DNA from: Chryseolinea serpens
Lineage (GTDB): Bacteria > Bacteroidota > Bacteroidia > Cytophagales > Cyclobacteriaceae
Assembly: GCF_900129725.1 (NCBI RefSeq)
Contig: NZ_FQWQ01000001.1
Location: 992,001 to 1,056,000, forward strand
Direction of reading: 5' to 3'
DNA length: 64,000 nucleotides
This document shows, in pieces, positions 1 through 9,400 of this stretch; positions within the stretch are counted from its first letter, which is position 1; every line of letters begins with the position of its first letter. The notes beneath the pieces are model-generated. The model was given only the letters and a program-made list of their open reading frames with translations, searched no databases and was not told the DNA's origin. The translations under genes were made by a program, and so were the position numbers.

Positions 1-101
1 TCCCCCATCCATTTTGTCATTCGTTCGGGCACAGTAAGAGCAGACCATACTTCGGCCGGTGAGGCGTTTATTGTAACCGCGTTAGAAAATCCATCCATCA
101 T
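1..101 (-). CDS. SRPBCC (AHSA1-like) domain protein, N-terminal fragment
   Basis: Reading the minus strand from an ATG at 101 (a second ATG follows at 98) gives an open frame to the window edge. It begins MMDGFSNAVTINASPAEVWS and continues ALTVPERMTKWMG. The pattern V-x-I-x-A-s-p-x-x-V-W-x-A-L-T-x-P-e-x-x-x-x-W is the first strand and helix of the SRPBCC/AHSA1 fold, a hydrophobic-ligand-binding helix-grip domain. Only 33 residues are visible; the rest lies outside the window. The membrane-protein gene upstream ends 28 bp before this start, so co-transcription is plausible. No substrate can be inferred. An in-frame stop just upstream of the ATG rules out a longer N-terminus. Confidence 0.6.
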   Translation of the reverse strand, partial: MMDGFSNAVTINASPAEVWSALTVPERMTKWMG

Positions 102-129
102 TACGGGGCGCTTTCTTTATCCATGTGAC

Positions 130-516
130 TTATAGTCCATCCTTATTTATCCATGCCGAAAAATCCCGTCGGTGCGCATAAACAAATGCAACGAACACCA
201 ACAGTGAAAATAGCTGTATTCCCAACATTACCTCCGCGTCCAGCGCCGCAAACTTAAATCCGCCGCCGATGATCATAATTGTTGGCGTGAAGGCGACGAT
301 GTTTAGCAGCCCCAACACTAACGTCACCCCGAGAATTATATTTGAAATCCGCTTATTCAGAAAATAGGTTACTAAGACGATCGCTGTCAGCCCATAGGCC
401 ATCCTATGTTGACGTGTCAAAATTACATTAGTCGTCAAAACAATCATTGCCGTGTAGATCAGCGCGGCTACTATAAGTCCCAACGGAAATAGTTCTTTGA
501 TTTTTTGTCCATTCAT
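130..516 (-). CDS. Small four-helix integral membrane protein, unknown function
   Basis: This 128-residue protein has four hydrophobic segments, at about residues 9-29, 39-55, 57-79 and 95-114, separated by short charged loops. It ends in a basic cytoplasmic-looking tail (AHRRDFSAWINKDGL). I chose the ATG at 516; an upstream TTG at 525 would only add MAH. I do not recognise the family. It resembles small DoxX-like or four-helix inner-membrane proteins in size only. It lies directly upstream of the SRPBCC gene on the same strand (28-bp gap) and may form an operon with it. Confidence 0.6.
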   Translation of the reverse strand: MNGQKIKELFPLGLIVAALIYTAMIVLTTNVILTRQHRMAYGLTAIVLVTYFLNKRISNIILGVTLVLGLLNIVAFTPTIMIIGGGFKFAALDAEVMLGIQLFSLLVFVAFVYAHRRDFSAWINKDGL

Positions 517-619
517 GTGTGCCAAAGTTTTATTCGACGCTATGCGCTATGCTAGTAAATTAAACCTACAAATACTCAACTCCTCGGCAATGAATTATGC
601 GCATTGGTCAGATGTTTAT

Positions 620-1072
620 TCACTTCCCATCCTCCAAAAGGTCCATAAGGGCCCGTCCATAAAGTGTACGAAATACAGCCTCTTGCTCTCCCTTTTGTAT
701 TGAGATGGTTTGGTGATGACCGCCGTATACCGGCGAGTTCATTGGGTGAGAAGCTCTATCAAGTTGCCATAAAAAAACTTGTTTTGAAAAATTGAGGATC
801 TTGTCGCTTTTTCCATCGGTCATATCAATGATATAGGAAAGTACTCTTATACTATCGGTTCCCACCCACAGCGTTGATGCAATCGTGTATGTCCCATTGT
901 GTTGATTGATTATTCTGACACTCACCATTTCATTTTTGCTATCTGCGATATATTTCTTTAATAAGGCTACTGATTCTGAAATCGGATCAATTTGTTGGAT
1001 TTGCCGGCGCGCGCTGGAGAATCCACAGAAAAGGATGACAGAAATGATTAAAACAAATGGCGTGCTTCTCAT
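620..1072 (-). CDS. Secreted protein of unknown function
   Basis: The 150-residue product starts with a signal peptide (hydrophobic stretch at residues 5-18, cleavage likely around SSA). The mature part is polar and has no cysteines. It contains a Thr/Ile-rich segment (HNGTYTIASTLWVGTDSIRVLSYIIDM) that looks like beta-strand. I do not recognise a family. It is one of five consecutive small exported proteins encoded on the minus strand between 0.6 and 3.6 kb, which suggests a lineage-specific cluster. The gap to the next upstream gene is 85 bp. Confidence 0.5.
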   Translation of the reverse strand: MRSTPFVLIISVILFCGFSSARRQIQQIDPISESVALLKKYIADSKNEMVSVRIINQHNGTYTIASTLWVGTDSIRVLSYIIDMTDGKSDKILNFSKQVFLWQLDRASHPMNSPVYGGHHQTISIQKGEQEAVFRTLYGRALMDLLEDGK

Positions 1073-1157
1073 ATCTCAGTAGCCGGCTTGAGCGGGACAA
1101 AGCTATGGTTCTTTGAATTTCCAGAAGACTTCATCTTTACATTATTTAAAAACCAAA

Positions 1158-1484
1158 CTACAAATTCAGAATCTCCTTGAATTTTTCACAACGCTTTTCC
1201 AATTTTTTCCAAAGCCTATCTCGAATGGCTACGATTTGTTCTACCGTGATCCCTTCATCCTTCATTTTATACTCTTTTCTTAACCCCTCCATGTCGGTTG
1301 CCATGCCCTGTCCAAGGCAAGCATTTATGGAGTCCTTCACATGAACATTTTCAGCCATGATTGGGATCTTTATTTCGAGACATTTGCAAATTTCATTGCT
1401 TACTCTGTCGGAGCTTTTTTGTCCATAGGAAATGGTCCCCATTGACAAAAGAATAATGCTAATGGTCCAAACTTTTAACGTCAT
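1158..1484 (-). CDS. Small secreted cysteine-containing protein, unknown function
   Basis: This 108-residue protein has a signal peptide (residues 1-21, ending SYGQ, a typical Bacteroidota cleavage context). The mature part is helical and charged, with four cysteines (in EICKCLEI, NACLGQG and KRCEK). The spacing suggests a small disulphide-stabilised helical bundle. A C-K-C...C...C pattern after a short signal peptide is common in uncharacterised Bacteroidota periplasmic proteins. No catalytic motif is visible. It lies 70 bp downstream of the 291-residue secreted protein and may be co-transcribed with it. Confidence 0.55.
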   Translation of the reverse strand: MTLKVWTISIILLSMGTISYGQKSSDRVSNEICKCLEIKIPIMAENVHVKDSINACLGQGMATDMEGLRKEYKMKDEGITVEQIVAIRDRLWKKLEKRCEKFKEILNL

Positions 1485-1554
1485 GGTGATCTATCCTGGT
1501 TAAGTGTCTTGATTTAACGGTTGGCTCACAAACAACTCTTGTTGATTACTGCAA

Positions 1555-2430
1555 TTACACTTTAATCAACGTGAATTTTGTTTTCTTATTCGCCGTCATG
1601 ACCCCCGAGGCTACTAACGTCATAATGCCGTCGTAAGAAATCCAACGCCCCTTGTCAATGGAGAACTCCGCAAGCGCTTGATGTGTTAACTTCATCATTG
1701 TTTCTGTTTGCTCACCCCCGTTGCCCAACTTCGACATAGAAAAATTTCCTTTTACGTACTGTACGATATCATATTTCAGAACCGCTATATTCTCTCCTTG
1801 AATTTTCTTGATCTCCACCAAGGTTACTTTATTGAGATTATAAGAGCTGTCACAGTCAAAATTTTCATCGTTGGAGATTAAATTAACATCCAGTTTCCAA
1901 GTATCGCCCACCTGAACAGGCTTGGTCGGTAGCTCAAAAAATATTGAGATCAAATTCTTTTGATTGGTCTTTGTCCAGAAACTGTGTATTCCCCCCGTTT
2001 CATAAACCGAACCCCGGAGCAAAACGCCCTGACCCATGGCTTGCATCATTTTTATCATCCTGTTTTGCTTGCTGTCTGTAGTGTCCGATTGAAATTCATT
2101 CTTATCCCGTTTAGCAACCGCTACGATATCAATAACACCTCCTCCTTTGTTCGTTAATGTTGTAACCACATTCACGCCTTTGAATGCAGCATTAAGTTTT
2201 TTAAAAAAATCCTTTGCCTGGGACATGCCTTTGCCCGTGCTGTCTGAAAATGATTTAAATAAACCACCAAAATTCAGTTCTATGGAAGAGGTGTCTATGT
2301 CGCTCATGACGGTCAAGTAAGAGAGTTTCTCCTCTTTCGCAATCTTCCAATCTAAATCAACTTTTTGCTTCTTTTGGCCGAAGCTGGCGGTTGCCAGAAA
2401 TACGAAGACAAATGTCATTATTTTATCCAT
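1555..2430 (-). CDS. Secreted protein, resembles DUF6263-type periplasmic proteins
   Basis: The 291-residue product has a short signal peptide (MDKIMTFVFVFLATASFGQ). The mature part is beta-rich. Features include an acidic/serine-rich segment near residues 45-75, a conserved-looking LPTKPVQVGDTWKLDVNL stretch (about 165-185) and a C-terminal segment on basal versus treated state (GRWISYDGIMTLVASGVMTANKKTKFTLIKV). The 'P...V..GDTW' motif followed by later strands resembles the DUF6263 family from memory; I could not check this. No catalytic residues are evident. The TonB-like gene upstream ends 31 bp before this gene starts. Confidence 0.55.
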   Translation of the reverse strand: MDKIMTFVFVFLATASFGQKKQKVDLDWKIAKEEKLSYLTVMSDIDTSSIELNFGGLFKSFSDSTGKGMSQAKDFFKKLNAAFKGVNVVTTLTNKGGGVIDIVAVAKRDKNEFQSDTTDSKQNRMIKMMQAMGQGVLLRGSVYETGGIHSFWTKTNQKNLISIFFELPTKPVQVGDTWKLDVNLISNDENFDCDSSYNLNKVTLVEIKKIQGENIAVLKYDIVQYVKGNFSMSKLGNGGEQTETMMKLTHQALAEFSIDKGRWISYDGIMTLVASGVMTANKKTKFTLIKV

Positions 2431-2461
2431 CGGGGTTTATATGTTTATAGTTGGCGTCAGT

Positions 2462-2902
2462 TTAGAATCTAAATCGTACGGGAACTACGTACTGAACGGG
2501 TACATTTTTGCCTTCACATTGTCCAGGCGTCCAGGTCGTTAAGTGATCAATTACTTTTAAGGCTTCCTTGTCTGCGTTACAGTATTTATCGTCGAGAAGT
2601 CCCTTTAAAATTCTTTTGTTTGTCAGTTTTCCATTTGCTTCAATGATACAGGTCACGAAGACTGTCCCCTCCATGTCACAGCGTCCTCCAGGCCATTTCA
2701 AGTTTTTGTTTATTGCTTTTATTAGGGCTTTTGGACCACCCTTAAAGTCCGGCATCCTATCTGCAGTTACATAATACGATCTGCTCAGCGCGCTGTCGTA
2801 CTTTAATTCACAAGCGTCTGATGCGTGACTGATCGTTTGCCCCGAGACTTGAATGGTCTGCCCGAAGACGATCACCAGGATAATTACCGCCGTGTTTTTC
2901 AT
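2462..2902 (-). CDS. Periplasmic TonB C-terminal-domain protein
   Basis: This 146-residue protein has a signal peptide (to about residue 22) followed by a complete TonB C-terminal-like domain. The domain shows MPDFKGGPKALIKAINKNLKWP, GTVFVTCIIEANGKLTNKRI and TWTPGQCEGKNVPVQYVVPVRF, all standard blocks of this family in Bacteroidota. It lacks the N-terminal membrane anchor and Pro-rich linker of a true TonB, so it probably does not transmit energy by itself. Its start overlaps the stop of the upstream gene by 4 bp (ATGA), so the two are translationally coupled. Extra cysteines (C-x-M, Y-C-N and Q-C-E) suggest a disulphide in the periplasm. Confidence 0.75.
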   Translation of the reverse strand: MKNTAVIILVIVFGQTIQVSGQTISHASDACELKYDSALSRSYYVTADRMPDFKGGPKALIKAINKNLKWPGGRCDMEGTVFVTCIIEANGKLTNKRILKGLLDDKYCNADKEALKVIDHLTTWTPGQCEGKNVPVQYVVPVRFRF

Positions 2903-3564
2903 TGCACCTCTTTACGCTCGATTTCAATCACCCCGTTCATTCCAATGAGTCCGTACTTGTCGTATGCAGCCTTACCCCTCACAATGTTTATGGCACATTT
3001 GTCCGGATCGATTTGTTTTACTTTTCTTTTAAGTCTGCGGCTCCTCCAGTAGTCTCTTATATTCATTGAACTAAACCAACTCGTCTTTGTGGTTCTTTGT
3101 TTGAATATTTTCCCGTCGATCGCGTAAACGGTGTATTTGTAGTTAATTGATTTTTTATCGACGTAGGTGTAGCCGGAAACAAGGTCATACATGGTCTTGT
3201 CTGACTTTAGAATAAAGCGTGCATTACAAAATAGTCTTACTGCAAAATTAGCCGTATCCCGGCCAGTCCTCGCAAACACAATCGTGTCGCCACTTACTTT
3301 GTGAGTCAAGTCATAATCGCCCCTTCGTTTAATCTCTGAAAACATAATCGTGTCACCACTTCGTTTGTAGGTCATGTCAAAGTCTTCCCTTGGAGGAAAC
3401 ATATGTCCGGCTGGAAATGTCAATTGACAATGCTCCTTATCGATAAAAGTCACGTAGTGTATGGATTGATTTTCCTCGGTGAAGGTCCAATAGCTAACAT
3501 TCAGTTGCTGGGAAGTTCCGTGGTTTAAAATAAAAGCCAGCAAGATTGACAATGATAATCGCAT
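2899..3564 (-). CDS. Secreted protein with plug-like C-terminal motif, unknown function
   Basis: The 221-residue product has a signal peptide (residues 1-18). The mature part contains two internal repeats of the form 'Y-K/H-x-SGDTI-x-F' (near residues 67-75 and 88-97). The C-terminus reads IVRGKAAYDKYGLIGMNGVIEIE. That ending closely resembles the 'YG..G.NGVI.I' strand of TonB-dependent receptor plug domains, also found at the C-termini of some Bacteroidota M56/BlaR1-like proteins. The stop codon overlaps the start of the TonB-C protein by 4 bp. Together they suggest a coupled pair acting in the periplasm, but the function is unknown. Confidence 0.6.
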   Translation of the reverse strand: MRLSLSILLAFILNHGTSQQLNVSYWTFTEENQSIHYVTFIDKEHCQLTFPAGHMFPPREDFDMTYKRSGDTIMFSEIKRRGDYDLTHKVSGDTIVFARTGRDTANFAVRLFCNARFILKSDKTMYDLVSGYTYVDKKSINYKYTVYAIDGKIFKQRTTKTSWFSSMNIRDYWRSRRLKRKVKQIDPDKCAINIVRGKAAYDKYGLIGMNGVIEIERKEVQ

Positions 3565-4031
3565 TCGTTGGTGTTATTTGTCATAAACATTGCTCACAAC
3601 ATCTGTGTACTGGCGATGCCTGGTGCACTCCTTAAGGATGTTTCAACGACCAAATTGATCAGAATTGTAAATATTTCAAAACCTGATGGGGAGTTAATTT
3701 GGTGGCATTGATCTTTTCTTAAGCTGGGCGTGCGCCGAACCTTGGCTGAACGTTTGGTGGGATAGTATGGCGTGGTGCACACGCTCTTTGGCATTTCATA
3801 GCCCCGCTCCGGGGCCGCGGGGGGCCCCGCATGTTCCACCAGGGCTTAACCCTATCCGCGCATACCCATGCCAGGCCAAAGATAGGCTTAGGCCCTGGTG
3901 GAACATGCTGAAGGAAGTGTGGGTGTGAGGCCTGGGTGCGGAGTGGGGGGTGTGCCCCACTTATTCGCGCGTCAAATGAAAATGACCAGCCTTAGCTCTT
4001 GAGTATTGATATGACTTACTGAATGCGGATA
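3565..4031. other. Intergenic region with GC-rich hairpins
   Basis: I see no convincing gene here; a 81-codon frame at 3594-3839 on the minus strand has no family signature and overlaps the hairpins. The stretch holds a GC-rich hairpin (GCCCCGCTCCGGGGC, about 3800-3814), the long inverted repeat at 3829-3908 and a short hairpin at about 3943-3960 (GTGGGGGGTGTGCCCCAC). Confidence 0.5.
3829..3908. repeat. Long imperfect palindrome (27-bp arms)
   Basis: The arm at 3829-3855 (starting GCATGTTCCACCAGGGC) is the reverse complement of 3882-3908 with only two mismatches in 27 positions. A 26-nt spacer separates them. Transcribed in either direction it would form a very stable stem-loop. No transposase or terminal duplication was recognised, so it could be a MITE remnant, a structured RNA or a terminator-like element. 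Confidence 0.75.
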
Positions 4032-4100
4032 CTGACTACTGACTACTGAATTCCGAATTTGGATTCTGGCTCCTGGCTTCTGGATTCTGGCTCCTAACTG
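4032..4100. repeat. Degenerate heptanucleotide repeat array (CTGRNTN)
   Basis: Ten consecutive units of about 7 nt follow CTGACTA, CTGACTA, CTGAATT, CCGAATT, TGGATT (one base short), CTGGCTC, CTGGCTT, CTGGATT, CTGGCTC, CTAACTG. The last unit contains the stop codon of the histidine kinase gene (CTA on the plus strand is TAG on the minus strand). The same unit in the opposite orientation forms the array at 57087-57135. Confidence 0.75.
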
Positions 4101-5626
4101 TTCGCTCCCAAATCGGAAACCCTGACATTCGGGATCTCGATGGTAAATTCCGTCCCCTCCCCCAATCGTGACTGCACTTGTATCGTGCCATTCAATTTCT
4201 CCAGTGCCCCTTTCACAATGTACAGGCCCAGTCCCGAGCCTTTGCTGTCGGCGTTGGCGCGAAAGAACATTTTGAAGATCTTGTCGACGTATTCCTCTGC
4301 TATACCCACGCCGTTGTCGGTGAAGCGGATGAGGGCGGTTTCTTCGTTGGCGATGATGTCGATCTTCAGGAAGGAGTTGCCGCGGCCGGTGTGGCGGTAG
4401 CGGACGGCGTTGGCGATGATGTTGTTGAAGATCATCAGGAGGCGGCTGTAGTCGGAATAGAACGGGGCCATCACCTGGATGTTTTTGATGCTTTTCACTT
4501 GCTCGGCGCCTTCCATGAATTTTAGGGATTCGATGGACTCTTCCAGCAGCTCGTGGAAGTCGATGCGCTTGGGCATGATCTCCATGCGCGAGTTGCGCGA
4601 GTAGTGGATGATGTCGGATATGAAATGGTCGAGCTTGTTCACGCTGCGCTCGATCAGGGCGAGGTATTGTTCGGTGTTGGCTTTGTCGGGGTCGCGCTTG
4701 ATCATGTTGAGCAAGCCCTTCACCGACATGAGCGGCGCACGCAGGTCGTGCGAAGCACTGTAGACAAAGCGGTCGAGTTCGGAATTGATCTTGATCAGTT
4801 CCTCGTTCTGTTTTTTCAAGAGGTCCTCGGCACGCGTTTGGTTCGTGATGTCCCTGGCAAATACCGTCAGTCCTGTTACTTCTCCATTCTCCACGATCGG
4901 GTATGTTTTAATTTCGTAGGTCCTCCACTCCTTGTCGTCGACCGGGTAGGTATCATAGTATTTTCCCGGTCTTCCCTTCAACCCGCTCTCGTAGCGTAGC
5001 CGCCACGTTTCGCGCAGGTCCGGCATGGTTTCGGGGAGCAAGGTCAGTATGTTGGCGCCCTTCAGCAACTTAACGCCGAAGGCCATTTTATATTTTCTAA
5101 AGAACTCTTTATTAAAATCGATCAGCTCGTAGTCGGCGTTGATCAGCCAAATGCTGTCTTCGATGGTATTGAGGATAGACCGCAGGTTGGCTTCGTTGCC
5201 GATGATCTTGCGTTGATAGGCTTTGCGAACGGTGATGTCGCGACTGAAAACAGAAATGACTTGCGAGCCGTCGGGACGGGCGCTGGATTTGAAATGGATC
5301 TCCCAGTAGTAGCTGCGGCCGTCGATCTCGAAGATGTCTTCTACTTTGATGGGGGTGCCGCTGAGGGCGATCATGCAGCGCTCTTTCCACTCGTGGGTGA
5401 GCCGTGGATTTTTGGGCTCCATGGCGTTGAGCAGCGAGCTTCCTTTTTTGAGTTCGATGCCATAGGTCTCCAAGAAAATCCAATAGAAACCGGAGTTCAG
5501 GCTGATGACCTTGAACTCTTCATCGATCAATAAGATATTTGCATCTGCATCTTCAATGATGGATGTAAACATGTCTTGCCACACACTCACATCGCTCTGC
5601 TCCAACTGCGTCATCCGTCCTGTCAT
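4094..5626 (-). CDS. PAS-PAS sensor histidine kinase
   Basis: The 510-residue protein has no membrane segment or signal peptide, so it is a cytoplasmic sensor. It carries two PAS/PAC modules (about residues 12-135 and 142-270; the PAC ends read VFSRDITVRKAYQ and VFARDITNQTRAE). A HisKA domain follows with the phosphoacceptor His293 in SASHDLRAPL. The HATPase domain has an N box (IFNNIIANAVRY), a G1 box (DNGVGIAE), an F box (KIFKMFF) and a G2 box (GSGLGLYIVK). It lacks a receiver domain and has no response regulator beside it, so it is an orphan kinase whose partner is elsewhere. The signal is unknown. The TAG stop lies in a heptanucleotide repeat array. Confidence 0.93.
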   Translation of the reverse strand: MTGRMTQLEQSDVSVWQDMFTSIIEDADANILLIDEEFKVISLNSGFYWIFLETYGIELKKGSSLLNAMEPKNPRLTHEWKERCMIALSGTPIKVEDIFEIDGRSYYWEIHFKSSARPDGSQVISVFSRDITVRKAYQRKIIGNEANLRSILNTIEDSIWLINADYELIDFNKEFFRKYKMAFGVKLLKGANILTLLPETMPDLRETWRLRYESGLKGRPGKYYDTYPVDDKEWRTYEIKTYPIVENGEVTGLTVFARDITNQTRAEDLLKKQNEELIKINSELDRFVYSASHDLRAPLMSVKGLLNMIKRDPDKANTEQYLALIERSVNKLDHFISDIIHYSRNSRMEIMPKRIDFHELLEESIESLKFMEGAEQVKSIKNIQVMAPFYSDYSRLLMIFNNIIANAVRYRHTGRGNSFLKIDIIANEETALIRFTDNGVGIAEEYVDKIFKMFFRANADSKGSGLGLYIVKGALEKLNGTIQVQSRLGEGTEFTIEIPNVRVSDLGANS

Positions 5627-6440
5627 TTTTTGGTGATTGATTGAACTGTCACAAAATCGGTGACGGCTCTAGGCACGTACGCGCACCGGTTGCGGGATCA
5701 GCTCGGGTTTGGGTGGGAAGATGCGATTCAAGGCGTTTCTAAGCCAATTCATAGGCAATTGAGTATTTAAGGGCATTATCACTTGGGCTCCAACACAAGC
5801 GGATAATGGCTGTATAACGCTGAATGGCTGGATTTAGATGCTGGTTTACAAAAAAAACTTGGGTCCGTGTCGCGGGAACGACGTAAGGTATGGCTGGAAA
5901 AGACGGTCTGGGATGGGAACTAAATTCAGGGTTTCGTTTTCCGCTCTTGCAAACGGGTTGTGCACCTTCGCCAAGACGGTATGCCGATGGACTGTCCAGG
6001 TGTGCCGATGAACTTTGCTTGTAATATTTTGTGTATAGTTTCTGCGGACCTAACTAGTGTAAGCCTTTGAAGAGCAGCAGGATCGGACGATGGGTTCCTG
6101 AAAATGGCCGGGTGTTTTTATTGAAGGCGCGACTTGACAGCGTGTATTTTTTGAAGGCTGCCGGAAGCATTTGGTCTTTTGGCCGCTACGTCTCCAATAG
6201 CCTGGATCCTAACCCACTACCTTAAGATTTTGATTGTCAAGAGAAGCCAGGGGCGCGATGATGACCGAGCGTCGGGATCACAACATACCACGAAAACCCC
6301 TCGCCCGACCGTTGTGGTGGTACTATTTTTTGTTCTTAAAAACTTAATCACAAACAAAATAAAAAATTACGTATACTTGAAATGCTATTTGTAATTCCTC
6401 CGTAACCTAGTTGTGAATCATCGTTAACTCCATAACCATT
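5627..6440. other. Intergenic region, no recognised gene
   Basis: This 0.8-kb stretch lies between the divergently transcribed histidine kinase and lipase genes and presumably holds both promoters. The only longer open frame (6179-6394, plus) has no family features and is probably chance. AT-rich DNA at about 6330-6420 is a reasonable place for the lipase promoter, but I found no clear TTTG-N19-TAnnTTTG match. Nothing else was recognised. Confidence 0.4.
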
Positions 6441-9400
6441 ATGCAAATTTTACAGAATTTTTTTTCGACGCGCCTCGGCCTCTCGGGAAGGTTTGTCGCC
6501 ACACGTCATGTTGAAAACCGAAGCAACATCAGCAACCATTCCTTTCGGCTCTCCAGGGCTGGGATTGGATTAGGTTTGCTATTGTTTGTTGGTTGCCTTC
6601 TTCCGGGCTACGCGCAAACTTCCTACAAGGATCTGGCCCCTTACAATGCCATGTTTGATCCGCAATACAGCAAGACGGGCTTTATTCTGAACAAGGGATT
6701 TATTTCGACCGACCGGATGATCAGGTCAACGATGGACAATCAAAATCCAGACGACTTCGTGATCAGCAGTCCATTTGACTGGAAGCAGCTCTATCGTTCT
6801 CTGCAGCTTTCGGAAACGGCCAGCAAATCCATATTACCCGATTTAAAAAAGTTGCTGACCACCTACCCGCATGATCAGATACCTATTGGGATTATCAACA
6901 TCGAGGGTGAATATCTGGACCCTGAACTGATCTCTAGTTATTACGATATGGGGCGCAACAAGCTAAAGGCAAACGCCCCTTATGCGAGACATACGCTACT
7001 GGCGGTGTCCAATTTGAAAGGCACCGTAAAAGTCGGCGAGGCAAATTTCGTCTTAAGTCCAAAACTATATTTCAGCAACAGCAAGGAAAAGCCGCTGGGC
7101 CTGGAAATTGATTTTGGCGACGGCTTGGGATACCGGCGCTATGCCTTGAGTGAACAGGTGGTCAAAGTCAAGTATAAGAACATCGGCGAGCATAGCATCC
7201 GTTTCAAACTTTTGCTAAACAGTGGAACCCAACTGTCGTATAGCAAAGTCGAGGTAACGGGTTTAGAGCAGCCACGGGCCACGACGACCGGCACCGTGAC
7301 CAGCGGTGGCGGCGCGGGATCACGGACTGTTCCCAATGGCTACTACGAAATTTACAATGGCTGTGATGGCGTGCTGGACCGCCCGGTCATCATCGTGGAA
7401 GGTTTTAATCCGCTTGGGGGATCGAGTGATTTTACGTCTATGTACAATCTTTATTTTAATAATCTTTCAGAAGATTTAATGAATGCCGGATACGACATTG
7501 TTTTGCTAAAGTTCGCAAACAATAACACCTATATTGAAGACAATGCTCAAGTGTTGAAGGCCCTTCTGAACGACATTAATTCATTAAAGTCGGGCAACTA
7601 TGAAAATGTTGTCGTGGGCGAAAGTATGGGTGGCCTTGTTACGCGCATCGCGTTGGCGCAAATGGACGCGGCGCACATCGATCATGAAGTAGGCTTATAT
7701 GTATCCTTTGATTCGCCACACAAAGGGGCCAACATTCCCTTGGGTATGCAAAAATTTGCCGCCGATGCTGCAGACATAGAATTTGTCGAAATCACAGATC
7801 TTTTAACGGATTTAACCAACTTATTTTCCTTTGGCGCAGGGGGCTTACCGTCAGAGATATTCGATGAAGAGGATTGCAAGTGGTGCGACCCCTATACGGT
7901 CGATGATCTCAACACGCTCGTTCAGGCCAATAATTCACCGGCTGCTATGGAAATGCTTATTCGCCACTATCTTGCCCCGGGTGGGCCAAACCCGGCGTAC
8001 GTGAGCTTTCAAAGCTTTTTGAACACCACGGGCTTTCCGGTAGAATCGCGAAATGTTGCGTTAATCAATGGAAGTAATCATGGTGCACAGCAGACCACCA
8101 GTGATTCACCTGCCATTCCGGTCAATATTGGAGACCAGTTTGTTGATGCGCATATTGGAAGCCAGTGCGGCGCCATTGAATTCTATTTCGACATCTGGGT
8201 TTCCCCCGTAAATACGACTGCGAAAGTTTCGGATCTTGAGATCTGGTTCTCAGGCCCACTTGCCTGTCTTCCTAAAGGAAGAACGACGGATAAAGAGGGT
8301 ACATTTACCTTCGATCAACACCCCTGGGACATTGCGCCCGGAGGCTACCAGTCTGCCAACGTCCCCAAAGCTGTCGATGGTTATATCACCAGAGATCGGT
8401 TTGATTTTGTTCCCTCCGTGAGTTCTATCGCCCTAAACGATGCTCTGATCAACGGCACAAATGGGTTGTACTATTTCGATAATCAAAATGTGAGCCGGGC
8501 AAAGGCCGAATTGGTAAGACTAAATCAAACCCCATTCGACGATATTTATAGTAATCCTGGTAATACCAAGCACGTCATACCAAGAACTTCAAATTTCGAC
8601 GGAGTAGCCACCATGGAAATAATGCCAGACAACAAATATTTACAGAACAAAACGATAGTGTCAGGTCGTAAACGCGACTTCAAAGCCTCCGCCACGATTC
8701 TTAGCGGGAATAATGTAACACCGCCAACCTGGAACAAATTAATAGACCAGGCAGATTTCGTTGTCGCCTCCGGTGCAGAGGTCAACTTCATTGCCGGGAC
8801 ATCCATAACACTTCGTCCAGGGTTTAAAGCCGCTTCAGGATCTGTTTTCAAGGCAAAAATACAAGCGAACAATAGTTGCACGTCCAGTTTACGCATGCTT
8901 GCCGATACTGAAACGCCGGCATTGCGCTTTGCTCCCCTGCCAGACATCGAGGTTCTGAAGAAGGACAACGACGTCGCTTTAAATATCATCAACTACGAAG
9001 ATACGTTGAGCGGCGTAAGTTATACCTGGAGGCTAACCGGCGAAAACTTTGAGCTGAATTCAAGCACCAAGCGATTTGACGCCACGGGGCTAAAACCCGG
9101 CCAGTATACGGCATACGCGTCGGTAAATAATGGCGAACGCGTATCTTCGAAAGTCTTTCATGTCGCCGCGACCGAAACCTCGAAGCAAGCCGTCATGCCG
9201 GAGAAGGAGCTGTTGAAAGAGGATGCGGTAACTATATATCCTAACCCGTCATCGAAGGATATAACGGTGAGCTACGAGAACGAATTTGCGGGCAATGTAC
9301 AGATCTACCTGACCGATGTCACCGGTAAGGCGGTGAGGAATCTGTCCAATGGCGCAAAAGGCTCGGGATCTTATGCCGACACGTTCGACATATCGGCTAT

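Noticed and set aside
3594-3839. 81-codon open frame on the minus strand
   Set aside because: It overlaps hairpins, has no signal peptide or family pattern, and begins inside a palindrome.
6179-6394. 71-codon frame in the gap before the lipase gene
   Set aside because: Low-complexity tail and no recognisable features or ribosome-binding site.
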